A DNA stretch of 48,316 bases, taken from positions 1-48,316 of the forward strand of contig DXCM01000068.1 in assembly GCA_019116025.1 (NCBI GenBank), written 5' to 3'. Source of the stretch: Candidatus Companilactobacillus pullicola (lineage in GTDB: Bacteria; Bacillota; Bacilli; Lactobacillales; Lactobacillaceae). The position numbers and the translations under genes are program-made. The notes beneath the pieces are model-generated. The model saw only the letters and a program-made list of their open reading frames with translations. It was not told the origin of the DNA and searched no databases. Below, piece after piece: positions 36,043-44,562 of this stretch (positions within the stretch are counted from its first letter, which is position 1; each line of letters opens with the position of its first letter).

Positions 36043-37683
36043 ATGGCTAATAGAAGTTGGACCCAAAACCGTGATAACAAAGCTGCCAAGATGGCAAGTA
36101 TTTCATCACTTTTGGATGGTAAATTAGTTAAAACAGAAAATGCTAAAGAATTATTGGAAAGCATTATTAAACCAGGCGACAAGGTCGTTTTGGAAGGGGA
36201 CAATCAAAAGCAAGCTAGTTTCTTATCTGAAACTTTGGCTTCAGTTGATCCTGAAAAAGTTCATGATCTACATATGATCATGTCAAGTGTGTCACGTCCA
36301 GAACATTTGGATATCTTTGAAACGGGTATTGCTAAGAAATTGGATTTCTCGTTTGCTGGACCACAAAGTACTAGAATTTCACAAATGATTGCTGACGGAA
36401 CAATGGAGGTCGGCGATATTCATACTTACTTGGAATTGTATGCTCGTCTATACGTTGATTTGATTCCTAATGTCGTTTTAGTTGCCGCCGATAAAGTTGA
36501 TCGTGAAGGTAATCTTTACACTGGTGCTAATACAGAAGAGACGCCGGTTATCGTTGAATCAGCTGCCTTCAAAGACGGAATTGTTATCGTTCAAGCTAAT
36601 GAAATTGTTGATAAAGTTCCTCGTGTCGATATTCCTGGAGATTGGGTCGATATCGTTGTGCCTGCTGACGAACCTTATCAATTGGAGCCATTGTTTACAA
36701 GAGATCCACAAAATGTCACAGAGTTACAAATCCTTATGGGAATGATGGCAATTCGTGGAATTTATGAAAAACACAATGTTCAAACAGTTAACCATGGTGT
36801 TGGCTTTAACACTGCTGCGATTGAACTCTTGTTGCCAACTTATGGTGAACAACTTGGTTTGAAAGGCAAGATTGTACCTAACTGGGAAGTTAACCCTACA
36901 CCTACTTTGATCCCTGCAATTGAAAGTGGCTGGGTCAAGACAATCCACAGTTTCGGTGGCGAAGTTGGTATGGAAAACTATATTGCTCATCGTCCTGATA
37001 TTTTCTTTGTTGGTAAAGACGGTAGTATGCGTTCCAACCGTGCCTTTGGTCAAATGGCTGGTCAATATGCTTTGGACATGTTTGTTGGTTCAACATTGCA
37101 AATTGATAAATATGGTAATTCATCAACTGTAACTAATGGTCGTCTATCTGGTTTCGGTGGTGCTCCTAATATGGGAAGTAATCCGCATGGCCGTCGTCAT
37201 TCAACACCAGCTTGGCAAAGTTTGCGTCCAGACAATGATCCGTTAGGTAAGGGTCAAAAATTAGTTGTACAAATGGTTGAAACATTTGGTTCCAATAAGA
37301 AACCCGTTTTTGTTGATCATTTGGATGCTGAAGAAGTCCAAAAAGAAGCTAAATTAGCTAATGTGCCAATCATGATTTATAGCGAAGATACAACACATAT
37401 CGTTACTGAAGAAGGAATTGCTTACCTGTACAAGACTGACAGTATGGCCGAAAGACAAGCCGCCATTGAAGCTATTGCCGGTGTCACACCAGTTGGTTTG
37501 AGAAGTAACCCTAAACAATTAAAGGAATTACGTGCTAAAGGTATCGTTGCTCTTCCAGAAGATTTAGGTGTTCATCGTAGTGAAGCCAAGAGATCACTAT
37601 TAGCAGCTCAAAATATGGATGACTTAGTTAAGTGGTCTGACGGACTCTACAATCCACCTGCAAAATTCAGAAGTTGGTCATAA
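36043..37683 (+). CDS. mdcA: malonate decarboxylase subunit alpha (acetyl-ACP:malonate ACP transferase)
   Basis: MdcA exchanges acetyl for malonyl on the MdcC carrier protein, forming malonyl-ACP and releasing acetate. The 546 residues fit the family and show NRSWTQNRDNKAAKMASISSLLDGKLV at the start. Later segments are HGVGFNTAAIELLLPTYGEQLG, GRLSGFGGAPNMGSNPHGRRHSTPAW and the end DLVKWSDGLYNPPAKFRSW, all characteristic of this CoA-transferase-like subunit. Good RBS (GAGGAT) at the mdcH end. The next gene starts 3 bases after the stop. Confidence 0.93.
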   Translation: MANRSWTQNRDNKAAKMASISSLLDGKLVKTENAKELLESIIKPGDKVVLEGDNQKQASFLSETLASVDPEKVHDLHMIMSSVSRPEHLDIFETGIAKKLDFSFAGPQSTRISQMIADGTMEVGDIHTYLELYARLYVDLIPNVVLVAADKVDREGNLYTGANTEETPVIVESAAFKDGIVIVQANEIVDKVPRVDIPGDWVDIVVPADEPYQLEPLFTRDPQNVTELQILMGMMAIRGIYEKHNVQTVNHGVGFNTAAIELLLPTYGEQLGLKGKIVPNWEVNPTPTLIPAIESGWVKTIHSFGGEVGMENYIAHRPDIFFVGKDGSMRSNRAFGQMAGQYALDMFVGSTLQIDKYGNSSTVTNGRLSGFGGAPNMGSNPHGRRHSTPAWQSLRPDNDPLGKGQKLVVQMVETFGSNKKPVFVDHLDAEEVQKEAKLANVPIMIYSEDTTHIVTEEGIAYLYKTDSMAERQAAIEAIAGVTPVGLRSNPKQLKELRAKGIVALPEDLGVHRSEAKRSLLAAQNMDDLVKWSDGLYNPPAKFRSWS

Positions 37684-37686
37684 TTA

Positions 37687-38481
37687 ATGATTGAAACTAA
37701 ATATTTAAAATTGGCTCAAAAAGCGATAACAGCTTTGAAATGGGAAGTATCATTCTCACCTAAGCCTGGTTTGGTTGATGCACAATCTAACGGTTCTCAT
37801 ACCGATATGGATATTGACTTATTTTATAAATCCGCAGATAGCTTGTTAGCTGGTTTTGAAGAGATGATTCGAGTTTCCTATCAACATCCCTTAGATATAT
37901 CTTTACGTGAAGAAATTGGTCGTATCGGTCGTTTGACAGAAAAAGATATGTTTGCAGCTACTAATGGCGTCAACACTCACAAAGGGGCTATTTGGAGTAT
38001 GGGACTTTTGGTTAGTGTGATCAGTAGTTTGCAGACAGATGATTTGGAAACCATTTTTGCCGGCGTTAAGAAGTTGTCGAGAATGCCTGATAAATATGTC
38101 CAGACAACTAGGAAAACACATGGGATGATCACCAAGCAGAAGTACGCTTTAAATGGTGCTAAAGGTGAGGCTCAAAGTGGTTTTGCCAATGTTTCAAAAA
38201 TCTTAAGTTTCCAACCAGAAGCAGACGATTATGATACGTGGCTTAAACGATTATTGCTTTTATACAGTAATGTCAATGATACCAACGTTGTTTATCGAAG
38301 CAATTTACAAGTTTTACAAAGATTTCAAACGTTGTCTTCACAGATCGTGGTTTCTAAACAAGCTGTGTTAGATAATCCTGAATTTCAAACCCTTCAAAAA
38401 TTTACTAAAAAATACAATATTTCACCCGGTGGCTGTGCAGATCTATTCGCTGCAAGTTACTTCTTAAAACATTTAAATTAG
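37687..38481 (+). CDS. mdcB: triphosphoribosyl-dephospho-CoA synthase
   Basis: Makes 2'-(5''-triphosphoribosyl)-3'-dephospho-CoA, the prosthetic-group precursor, from ATP and dephospho-CoA; homologous to CitG. The 264 residues show the family motifs WEVSFSPKPGLVDAQSNGSHTDMDIDLF and the ATNGVNTHKGAIWSMGLL segment. Further on are GAKGEAQSGF and a C-terminal SPGGCADLFAASYFL. The presence of this gene and mdcG means the operon is self-sufficient for cofactor synthesis and attachment. It lies 3 bases after mdcA, with a weak RBS inside the mdcA end, suggesting coupling. Confidence 0.93.
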   Translation: MIETKYLKLAQKAITALKWEVSFSPKPGLVDAQSNGSHTDMDIDLFYKSADSLLAGFEEMIRVSYQHPLDISLREEIGRIGRLTEKDMFAATNGVNTHKGAIWSMGLLVSVISSLQTDDLETIFAGVKKLSRMPDKYVQTTRKTHGMITKQKYALNGAKGEAQSGFANVSKILSFQPEADDYDTWLKRLLLLYSNVNDTNVVYRSNLQVLQRFQTLSSQIVVSKQAVLDNPEFQTLQKFTKKYNISPGGCADLFAASYFLKHLN

Positions 38482-38495
38482 AAACGGAGCATAAA

Positions 38496-38792
38496 ATGGA
38501 AAAATTACATTTTAATTTCGATACAACTGATGCAATTGCTAAACCAGTTCATGTCGGTGTAGTTGCATCTGGTGATCTCGAAGTTATTTTTAGACCAACA
38601 GACAAGAAAACAGAAGTTAATATCGTAACTGGTAGTGATGGTTTCAAAGAAGTTTGGGCAAATGTCTTGAAACGTTTCTTTGATAGATATCCAATTCAAG
38701 CCAATATTGAAATTAATGACTTTGGTTCAACTCCAGGAGTTGTTAATCTTCGTTTAACTCAAGCATTGGAGGAACTAAAAGATGAAAAATAG
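38496..38792 (+). CDS. mdcC: malonate decarboxylase acyl carrier protein (delta subunit)
   Basis: A 98-residue carrier protein. The phosphoribosyl-dephospho-CoA group is attached to a serine in the SGDLE motif; here it is S25 (VGVVASGDLEVIF), the same position as in the characterised Klebsiella protein. The rest (FKEVWANVLKRFFDRYPIQANIEINDFGSTPGVVNLRLTQALEEL) fits the family. RBS ACGGAG precedes the ATG. Its end overlaps the next gene by 11 bases. Confidence 0.93.
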   Translation: MEKLHFNFDTTDAIAKPVHVGVVASGDLEVIFRPTDKKTEVNIVTGSDGFKEVWANVLKRFFDRYPIQANIEINDFGSTPGVVNLRLTQALEELKDEK

Positions 38793-40440
38793 TTTTGTTG
38801 AATTACATGCACGTGAACGTGCGCTTTCATTATTAGATGCAGGTACTTCCAAAGAAATAGTTGGACCACTTGATGACATGATCTCACCACATTTGGAGCC
38901 TCAAAACATTGTTCCTGAAAGTGATGACGGAATTGTTTTGATGAAAGGTAAGATTGATGGCAATAACGTATTGGTTGTTTCTATCGAAGGTAAATTCCAA
39001 GGTGGTGGTATTGGTGAAGTCAGCGGTGCCAAGATCGTTGCAGCTTTGGAAAAAGCCTTAGAAGATAATAAAAATGGTCAAACAATTTATCCAATTATTG
39101 TTTTGGATACTGGTGGTGTTCGTCTACAAGAAGCCAACTATGGATTATTATCTATTTCTGAAATTCAAAATGTGGTTATTGCTTTGAAGAAATACGTTCC
39201 GGTAATTGGCTTAGTACCAGGACGTGTTGGTTCCTTTGGTGGTATGTCAATCACAGCTTCGATTTTGTCATACTTGATTGCTACTAATAAGGCCAGAATT
39301 GCTTTGAATGGACCTGAAGTTATCGAACAAGAAGCTGGTGTACGTGAATTTGATTCTAGCGATAAAGATTTGATTTGGAATACTTTGGGTACTAAACAAA
39401 GATTAGCCACGGGATTAGTTGATGAAGTTGTTGAAGATACAGTTGACAGTATTAAGGCTTCAATCGTTAATGAAATCAAGACTAAAAAGGATGCTCATCG
39501 TACTGAAAATGTTGATTTCTATCTCAGTTTGTTAGATCAACTAGATTTGAGCAAGAAGTTGGATATTGAAACTTACGATAAACTTTACAAGAACGTTGAA
39601 GTAACAAAACATGACATTCCCGAAGCCGTAGCTGGTTCTAAAGAAGGTACTAAGAGTCGTGGGCGTGCTTGGTTTGAAAAGATGACTGGTATCAAGAATG
39701 CTACAAGCCCAGTACCTACAGTTTTGCATGCTCAAAAAGATGGTAAGGAATATGTTGCAATTGTCCCTGATGCTGATAACAAGTTCCCACGTGTTAGAAA
39801 TGGTGAAGTAGGTTTGCAAGAAGGCTTTGCCGTTGCCAGTGTTATCAATAAAGTGGTTGCTGAGGACCAGGATAAAGATGTTAAACGTCCAATTATTCTA
39901 ATCGTCGATGTTCCTAGTCAAGCTTACGGTTATCAAGAAGAATTGATTGGTATTCACGTTGCATTAGGTTCTAGTGCTGCAGCTTATGCTAAGGCTAGAC
40001 AAGCAGGACATCCTGTCATTGACTTTATACCTGGTGATGCAGTTTCCGGTGGCTTCTTAGCTCACGGTTTACAATCCAATCGGATGATTGCTTTGGATGA
40101 TGATTCAATTACTATTCAAGCTATGTCAAAAGCTAGTGCTGCCCGTATTACGCAAAGAACAATTGCTGAACTTGAAGAAGCTACAAAACATGTTCCAGCC
40201 ATGGCTTATGATATTGATAACTATGAAAAACTTGGTGCTTTGTACAAATTAGTTAAAGATATCGGTTCATGGGAAGCAACTGATGAAAATGTTGCAAAAA
40301 TCAATGAAATCATTGATGGTGCTATCGATAGTTTAAATGGTGATGAAACACTTCACTTCCGTTATGAAACACCAATTGCTAAAGAAAGTGGACGTAAGGC
40401 AACCTTAAAGGTTCGTAAACTAGTTGATGAACAATGGTAG
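38782..40440 (+). CDS. mdcD-mdcE: fused malonate decarboxylase beta-gamma subunit (malonyl-ACP decarboxylase)
   Basis: The decarboxylase that converts malonyl-S-ACP to acetyl-S-ACP and CO2. Residues 1 to about 285 match MdcD (beta: FVELHARERALSLLDAGTSKEIVGP, VVSIEGKFQGGGIGEVSGAKI, LDTGGVRLQEANYGLLSISE, PGRVGSFGGMSI). Residues about 290-552 match MdcE (gamma: SRGRAWFEKMTG, VAIVPDADNKFPRVRNGEVGLQEG, SQAYGYQEELIGIHVALGSSAAAYAKARQAGHPV). The two are separate genes in Klebsiella and Acinetobacter; here they form one 552-residue frame with a linker around KHDIPEAVAGSKEGTK. Both crotonase-like halves look intact. Overlaps mdcC (11 bases) and mdcG (7 bases). Confidence 0.92.
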   Translation: MKNSFVELHARERALSLLDAGTSKEIVGPLDDMISPHLEPQNIVPESDDGIVLMKGKIDGNNVLVVSIEGKFQGGGIGEVSGAKIVAALEKALEDNKNGQTIYPIIVLDTGGVRLQEANYGLLSISEIQNVVIALKKYVPVIGLVPGRVGSFGGMSITASILSYLIATNKARIALNGPEVIEQEAGVREFDSSDKDLIWNTLGTKQRLATGLVDEVVEDTVDSIKASIVNEIKTKKDAHRTENVDFYLSLLDQLDLSKKLDIETYDKLYKNVEVTKHDIPEAVAGSKEGTKSRGRAWFEKMTGIKNATSPVPTVLHAQKDGKEYVAIVPDADNKFPRVRNGEVGLQEGFAVASVINKVVAEDQDKDVKRPIILIVDVPSQAYGYQEELIGIHVALGSSAAAYAKARQAGHPVIDFIPGDAVSGGFLAHGLQSNRMIALDDDSITIQAMSKASAARITQRTIAELEEATKHVPAMAYDIDNYEKLGALYKLVKDIGSWEATDENVAKINEIIDGAIDSLNGDETLHFRYETPIAKESGRKATLKVRKLVDEQW

Positions 40441-41051
40441 AAATTAATCCACATGACTTGTTAAAAATCAACACTGTTTCAGCTTTGTCAGATGGATTGC
40501 CAAGCTGGGCTAACTCTATTTTTCCAAATTCTTTAACAGTGGTTGTCAGACGCAGTCCTATGAAAGCGGGGCTGATTCCTGTTGGCATACGAGGGATGAA
40601 ACGGGAACATCGTTTTGCGACTTACGTTGATCCTAAAGACGTGCTGGAAATTATTACACCTTATGAGTTAGTCGAAAAGAAAGCTTGGGAAAGTGTTGCT
40701 TTAGAACGGCAAGTACTGCCAGCTATTGAGGCGTTACCAAAAATTAATGAAGTTTTGCAAGATTATCACTGGGGGATCAGTGGCAGTGTTGGTTTTGAAT
40801 TGGCAACCAAAACGCCATCGGCTAAAATGACGAGTGATTTAGATTTAGTCTGGATACCAAAACATTCTATTAATAAACAAAAAGCAAAAGAATTACTGAA
40901 AAGATTAAATCAATTTGGTGTTCATGCTGATTTACAAGTTATTCAGGGAAATAATGGCTTTTCATTGGAAGAGTACGCTAATAGCACTTCAACTATTATG
41001 ATGAAGACTTTAGGTGATCCAATTTTAGTGAAAACCCCTTGGTTAGAATAA
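40434..41051 (+). CDS. mdcG: malonate decarboxylase holo-ACP synthase (phosphoribosyl-dephospho-CoA transferase)
   Basis: MdcG attaches the phosphoribosyl-dephospho-CoA group to MdcC; related to CitX. The 205 residues start with NPHDLLKINTVSALSDGLPSWANS, then VVRRSPMKAGLIPVGIRGMKREHRFATYV, GISGSVGFELATKTPSAKMTSDLDLVW (the DLD pair resembles a nucleotidyltransferase metal site) and HADLQVIQGNNGFSLEEYA. It is the last gene of the operon and is followed by a terminator. No malonate carrier gene (mdcF or mdcLM) lies in the cluster. Confidence 0.9.
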   Translation: MVEINPHDLLKINTVSALSDGLPSWANSIFPNSLTVVVRRSPMKAGLIPVGIRGMKREHRFATYVDPKDVLEIITPYELVEKKAWESVALERQVLPAIEALPKINEVLQDYHWGISGSVGFELATKTPSAKMTSDLDLVWIPKHSINKQKAKELLKRLNQFGVHADLQVIQGNNGFSLEEYANSTSTIMMKTLGDPILVKTPWLE

Positions 41052-41089
41052 AAAAATCCATCAATCTGAGAGTGGTTGGTGGATTTTTT
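41051..41089 (+). terminator. intrinsic terminator after the mdc operon
   Basis: AAAAAATCCATCAATC (41051-41066) pairs with GGTTGGTGGATTTTTT (41074-41089), with two G-T pairs, around a 7-base loop. It begins at the last base of the mdcG stop. Confidence 0.88.
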
Positions 41090-41139
41090 GTTCTTGATTG
41101 AAATAGCTATGTTTTATAGTGGAAACGAGCAAAGTATAA

Positions 41140-41928
41140 ATGGAATTCATTACAAATGACGGTATAAAATTAAATTATCAGGACTATGGAAAAGGGCAAC
41201 CGGTTATTTTAGTTGAAGGATTTGGCGGCTACCAAGAGATTTGGAAATTACAAGTTGAATACCTACTGGGGATGCATTGTCGTGTAATCACCTACGATCA
41301 TCGTAATCATGGAAGGTCACAACGAACAGATAAAAATCTGACATTGAAACAATTGACGGATGACTTGGAAACTTTGATAAACATTTTGAAACTTGATGAT
41401 CCAATTCTGATTGGTCATTCAATGGGAGCTAGTGTCTGCTATGCTTATTTGCAAAGAAGCAATAATGTCAGAGCGGTCATGGGTATCGATCAATCTCCTA
41501 AAATGTTGAATGATAAAACTTGGCCATATGGCTTTGAAGATATTACTACCGATAATTTTCAAACTAAATTGGTTCAAAAAAATAATATTCATGAAACTTT
41601 ACATGGTTTGGATAATCGAATTTTTGGTGATTTGAATCAGGCTAAAAGTATTTGTCCGTTTGATAGAGAAGGAAATTTATCTCTATTGTTTGATCACGTT
41701 CAAAAAGATTGGCGGAAAGTGCTAATTAACACGCAAATACCTGTGACCTTGCTAGTTGCTAAGCAAAGCCCTTACTTTGATTATCATTTTGCTAAGGTGA
41801 TAGAGGATGAAAATCCCAAAATCAAAAGTTTTGTCATGAATAATACAGGACACGACATTATGGCTGAAATTCCTGATGAGTTTAATCAGGTTTTACGGCA
41901 TTTTGTCTTCAGTAGTCGTAGAAAATAA
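41140..41928 (+). CDS. alpha/beta hydrolase
   Basis: A 262-residue alpha/beta-hydrolase-fold protein. The nucleophile elbow is GHSMGAS with the catalytic serine, preceded by VILVEGFGGYQEIWKLQ (oxyanion region) and YDHRNHGRSQRTD. The likely catalytic histidine is in MNNTGHDIMAEIP near the C-terminus. No signal peptide, so cytosolic. Substrate unknown. RBS is weak (GGAAACGAG). It stands alone between two terminators, so it is not part of the mdc transcript. Confidence 0.8.
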   Translation: MEFITNDGIKLNYQDYGKGQPVILVEGFGGYQEIWKLQVEYLLGMHCRVITYDHRNHGRSQRTDKNLTLKQLTDDLETLINILKLDDPILIGHSMGASVCYAYLQRSNNVRAVMGIDQSPKMLNDKTWPYGFEDITTDNFQTKLVQKNNIHETLHGLDNRIFGDLNQAKSICPFDREGNLSLLFDHVQKDWRKVLINTQIPVTLLVAKQSPYFDYHFAKVIEDENPKIKSFVMNNTGHDIMAEIPDEFNQVLRHFVFSSRRK

Positions 41929-41977
41929 AAAAGCAAGATAATCTAGGATGTAAAACCCGAAAGATTATCTTGCTTTT
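41929..41977 (+). terminator. intrinsic terminator after the hydrolase
   Basis: A perfect 16-bp stem AAAAGCAAGATAATCT / AGATTATCTTGCTTTT (41929-41944 and 41962-41977) with a 17-base loop. The 3' arm ends in TTTT, and A-runs flank the 5' side, so it may also work for transcripts from the minus-strand tRNA. Confidence 0.85.
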
Positions 41978-42063
41978 GTCTGAAATAATTCTTGTTATAG
42001 AGAAAAAACAGACTAAATGTTGAATTATCAACACTTGTAGTTAAGACTTTGTGAAACAATTTA

Positions 42064-42135
42064 TGCGCCACGTGGGAGTCGAACCCACATCCCAGGAACC
42101 GGAATCCTGTGTGCTATCCATTACACTAGCAGCGC
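42064..42135 (-). tRNA. tRNA-Arg (anticodon CCG)
   Basis: On the minus strand a 72-base cloverleaf: acceptor GCGCTGC with GTGGCGC (two G-T pairs), D stem GTGT / GCAC, anticodon stem CAGGA / TCCTG with loop TTCCGGT (anticodon CCG, reading CGG), variable GGAT, T stem GTGGG / CCCAC with TTCGACT, discriminator A. CCA is not encoded (TAA follows). A weak hairpin TGTTGA / TCAACA at 42019-42034 lies downstream of the tRNA. Confidence 0.93.
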
Positions 42136-42147
42136 AAGCACAATATA

Positions 42148-42177
42148 ATTTTAGCTCATCATAGGGTGAAATGTAAA
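42148..42177 (-). promoter_or_regulatory. candidate tRNA-Arg promoter
   Basis: On the minus strand TTTACA (42177-42172), an 18-bp spacer and TAAAAT (42153-42148) end 12 bases before the tRNA. Together with the cggR promoter this makes a divergent control region. Confidence 0.55.
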
Positions 42178-42222
42178 TCTCTAAAAAAATTAATATAACT
42201 TGGACTTTTTATCGCATATCAC

Positions 42223-42250
42223 TTGAAATATTCACAAGAGAGTTTATACT
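42223..42250 (+). promoter_or_regulatory. cggR-gap operon promoter
   Basis: TTGAAA (42223-42228), a 16-bp spacer and TATACT (42245-42250). It gives a leader of about 100 bases that carries a hairpin/T-tract and the CggR operator. Confidence 0.6.
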
Positions 42251-42259
42251 ATTAGTTGT

Positions 42260-42300
42260 GCTTAGGAGATGAGAATAAATCATCTGGGCTTTTATTTTTT
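42260..42300 (+). terminator. terminator-like hairpin in the cggR leader
   Basis: AGATGA (42267-42272) pairs with TCATCT (42280-42285), extended across a 3-base bulge by GCTT / GGGC, then TTTTATTTTTT. It lies between the cggR promoter and the CggR operator, and no other plus-strand gene ends nearby that needs it. Confidence 0.5.
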
Positions 42301-42307
42301 GAGTACA

Positions 42308-42343
42308 TGGGTCGTAAATAGACATACAGGGACAGGACTTGCC
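42308..42343 (+). promoter_or_regulatory. CggR operator
   Basis: The Bacillus CggR operator is CGGGAC-N6-TGTC repeated after 4 bases. Here the same frame reads TGGGTC-N6-AGAC-N4-AGGGAC-N6-TGCC, with exact spacing and most contact bases kept. It sits downstream of the promoter, so bound CggR would act as a roadblock that fructose-1,6-bisphosphate releases. Confidence 0.7.
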
Positions 42344-42359
42344 CCATGGAGTATATCAA

Positions 42360-43406
42360 ATGACTAATAATGAAGATTTAGAATTGCTGGATTTAGTCGC
42401 CCCAGACTTCATTAAAACTCTGGAAAAGCGATTTAGAATACTTCAGAGTATCTCATTAATGGAGCCTATCGGGCGCAGAGTGTTAGCCGATGATCTTAAC
42501 ATTACTGAACGTGTATTGAGAACTGAAACCGACTTATTACGGAAACAAGGTTTGATTATTTCTTCGAAATCTGGAATGTCTTTGACAAAGACAGGCAGCG
42601 ACGTAGTAATTAAATTGACGGACGTGTTAGCCGATTATCAAGGAACTGCTTTATTGGAAAAACAATTGAGTAGCAGATTGGGAATCAGTAGATGTATTGT
42701 TTTACCAGGTAATGCTGATAAGCAACATCGAGTAGTCGATTCGTTTGGTAGGAGACTTAATCAACTTTTAGGAACACTGTTACCGACAGGACAGTCAATG
42801 ATTTCTGTCACAGGCGGTAGTACTTTGGCAAGAGTTGCAAGAAATCTTTCATCTGATTTATCGAAAAACCGTCAACTGGTATTTTTACCAGCACGTGGTG
42901 GGGTCGGTGAATCAGTAGCAATTCAAGCTAACAGTGTTTGTGCGGAAATGGCTTCTAGAACACAGGGTCAGTACCGGGCATTGTATCTTCCAGAAGATAT
43001 TTCTGAAAAAAGTTTTGAATCTTTGCAAAAAGAGACTTCAATTAAGTCGGTTCTTGATTTAATATATAGAAGTAATGTTGTTATTCACAGCATTGGCACT
43101 GCAAGCGTCATGGCTGAGAGAAGAAACCTTTCTTCTAAGGAACAGGATGTGGTTGACAGCGGAAGAGCTGTTTCAGAAGCATTCGGTGATTTCTTCGATC
43201 AGAACGGTAAGCTTGTTTATAAGGTACCTAGGATTGGACTTCATGTCCGGGACCTTGCTAGAATAGAATATGTGATTGCGATTGCCGGTGGCGAAAGTAA
43301 AGCTAACGCTATTCAATCATATATGAAAAACGCACCTCATCATACGATTTTGATCACTGATGAAGGTGCCTCAAAACTGATTTTAAGGGATAACCCTTTA
43401 AAATAA
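42360..43406 (+). CDS. cggR: central glycolytic genes regulator CggR
   Basis: SorC/DeoR-type repressor of the lower glycolytic operon, relieved by fructose-1,6-bisphosphate. N-terminal winged helix (about 20-75): LQSISLMEPIGRRVLADDLNITERVLRTETDLLRKQGLI. The sugar-binding domain has VTGGSTLARVARNLS, FLPARGGVGESVAIQANSVCAEMA and AIAGGESKANAIQSYMKNAPHH. I chose ATG 42360 (348 residues), 8 bases after TGGAGT. An in-frame TTG at 42339 lies inside the operator. First gene of cggR-gap-pgk-tpiA. Confidence 0.94.
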   Translation: MTNNEDLELLDLVAPDFIKTLEKRFRILQSISLMEPIGRRVLADDLNITERVLRTETDLLRKQGLIISSKSGMSLTKTGSDVVIKLTDVLADYQGTALLEKQLSSRLGISRCIVLPGNADKQHRVVDSFGRRLNQLLGTLLPTGQSMISVTGGSTLARVARNLSSDLSKNRQLVFLPARGGVGESVAIQANSVCAEMASRTQGQYRALYLPEDISEKSFESLQKETSIKSVLDLIYRSNVVIHSIGTASVMAERRNLSSKEQDVVDSGRAVSEAFGDFFDQNGKLVYKVPRIGLHVRDLARIEYVIAIAGGESKANAIQSYMKNAPHHTILITDEGASKLILRDNPLK

Positions 43407-43440
43407 TATTTTTTTTATTTCCTGAAGGAGGAATTTTTGT

Positions 43441-44469
43441 ATGACTACAAAAGTTGGTATTAATGGATTTGGCCGTATCGGTCGTTTGGCATTCCGCCGT
43501 ATCGCTGCACTTCAAGCAGCTGGCAAGACAGATTTGGAAGTTGTTGCTATTAACGATTTAACTTCACCTGCTATGCTTGCTCACCTATTGAAGTATGATA
43601 CAGCTCATGGTAACTTCGAAATTGACAAGATCACTGCTGAAGATGCAGCTATCGTTGTTGATGGTAAGAAGATCCCTGTATATGCTGAAATGAACGCTGC
43701 AGACCTTAAATGGGTTGCTAACGACGGTGTTGATATCGTTCTTGAATGTACTGGTTTCTACACATCAGAAGAAAAAGCACAAGCTCATATCGATGCCGGT
43801 GCAAAACGTGTATTGATCTCAGCTCCATCAGGTGCTATGCCTACAGTTGTTTATGGTGTTAACGATGACATCCTAACAAACGACGTTAAGATTGCTTCAG
43901 CTGGTTCATGTACAACTAACTGTCTTGCACCTCTAGCAAATGCCGTAAACAAAGAATTCGGTATTAAAGCTGGTACAATGACAACTATCCATGCTTACAC
44001 AGCTACACAAAAACTTCAAGATGGTCCAGAACGTAAAGGTAATGTTCGTGCTGCACGTGCTGCTGCTGCAAACATCATCCCTCATTCAACTGGTGCTGCT
44101 AAGGCTCTTGGTCTAGTTGTTCCTGACTTGAAAGGTAAGCTTGATGGACATGCACAACGTGTACCTGTTATCACAGGTTCAGTTACAGAATTAGTTGCAA
44201 CTCTTAACAAAGAAGTTACAGTTGACGAAGTAAACGCTGCAATCAAGAAGTATACAGAAAACAACCCTTCATTCGGTTACAACGATGATGAAATCGTATC
44301 TTCAGATGTTATCGGTACATCATTTGGTTCAATCTTTGACCCAACACAAACACAAATTGTTGGTTCAGGTGATGGCCAAGTTGTAAAGACTGTTGCATGG
44401 TACGATAACGAATCAGGATTTACTGCACAAATGGTTCGTACACTTGAAAAATTTGCTAGCTTAGACTAA
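43441..44469 (+). CDS. gap: glyceraldehyde-3-phosphate dehydrogenase
   Basis: Oxidises glyceraldehyde 3-phosphate with phosphate and NAD+ to 1,3-bisphosphoglycerate. 342 residues with the N-terminal NAD-binding [15 protein letters not shown], catalytic C157 ([12 protein letters not shown]), H184 (TTIHAYT) and the substrate-binding [19 protein letters not shown]. Codon use is strongly biased towards the preferred set, as expected for a very abundant protein. RBS GAAGGAGG precedes the ATG. Confidence 0.98.
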   Translation: MTTKVGINGFGRIGRLAFRRIAALQAAGKTDLEVVAINDLTSPAMLAHLLKYDTAHGNFEIDKITAEDAAIVVDGKKIPVYAEMNAADLKWVANDGVDIVLECTGFYTSEEKAQAHIDAGAKRVLISAPSGAMPTVVYGVNDDILTNDVKIASAGSCTTNCLAPLANAVNKEFGIKAGTMTTIHAYTATQKLQDGPERKGNVRAARAAAANIIPHSTGAAKALGLVVPDLKGKLDGHAQRVPVITGSVTELVATLNKEVTVDEVNAAIKKYTENNPSFGYNDDEIVSSDVIGTSFGSIFDPTQTQIVGSGDGQVVKTVAWYDNESGFTAQMVRTLEKFASLD

Positions 44470-44528
44470 TTATTAGTTTAAATTAGTAACTAATTTAAGA
44501 TAAAACCTAATTTAGTATGATTTAAATT

Positions 44529-44562
44529 GGCGGAGGGAGGATAACTCCTTCCGCCTTTTTTT
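44529..44562 (+). terminator. terminator hairpin between gap and pgk
   Basis: GGCGGAGGGAG (44529-44539) pairs with CTCCTTCCGCC (44545-44555) around GATAA, followed by seven T. No promoter is obvious before pgk, so it probably gives partial termination or protects the abundant cggR-gap mRNA. An AT-rich inverted repeat (TTAAATTAGT / ACTAATTTAA) lies just upstream. Confidence 0.82.
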
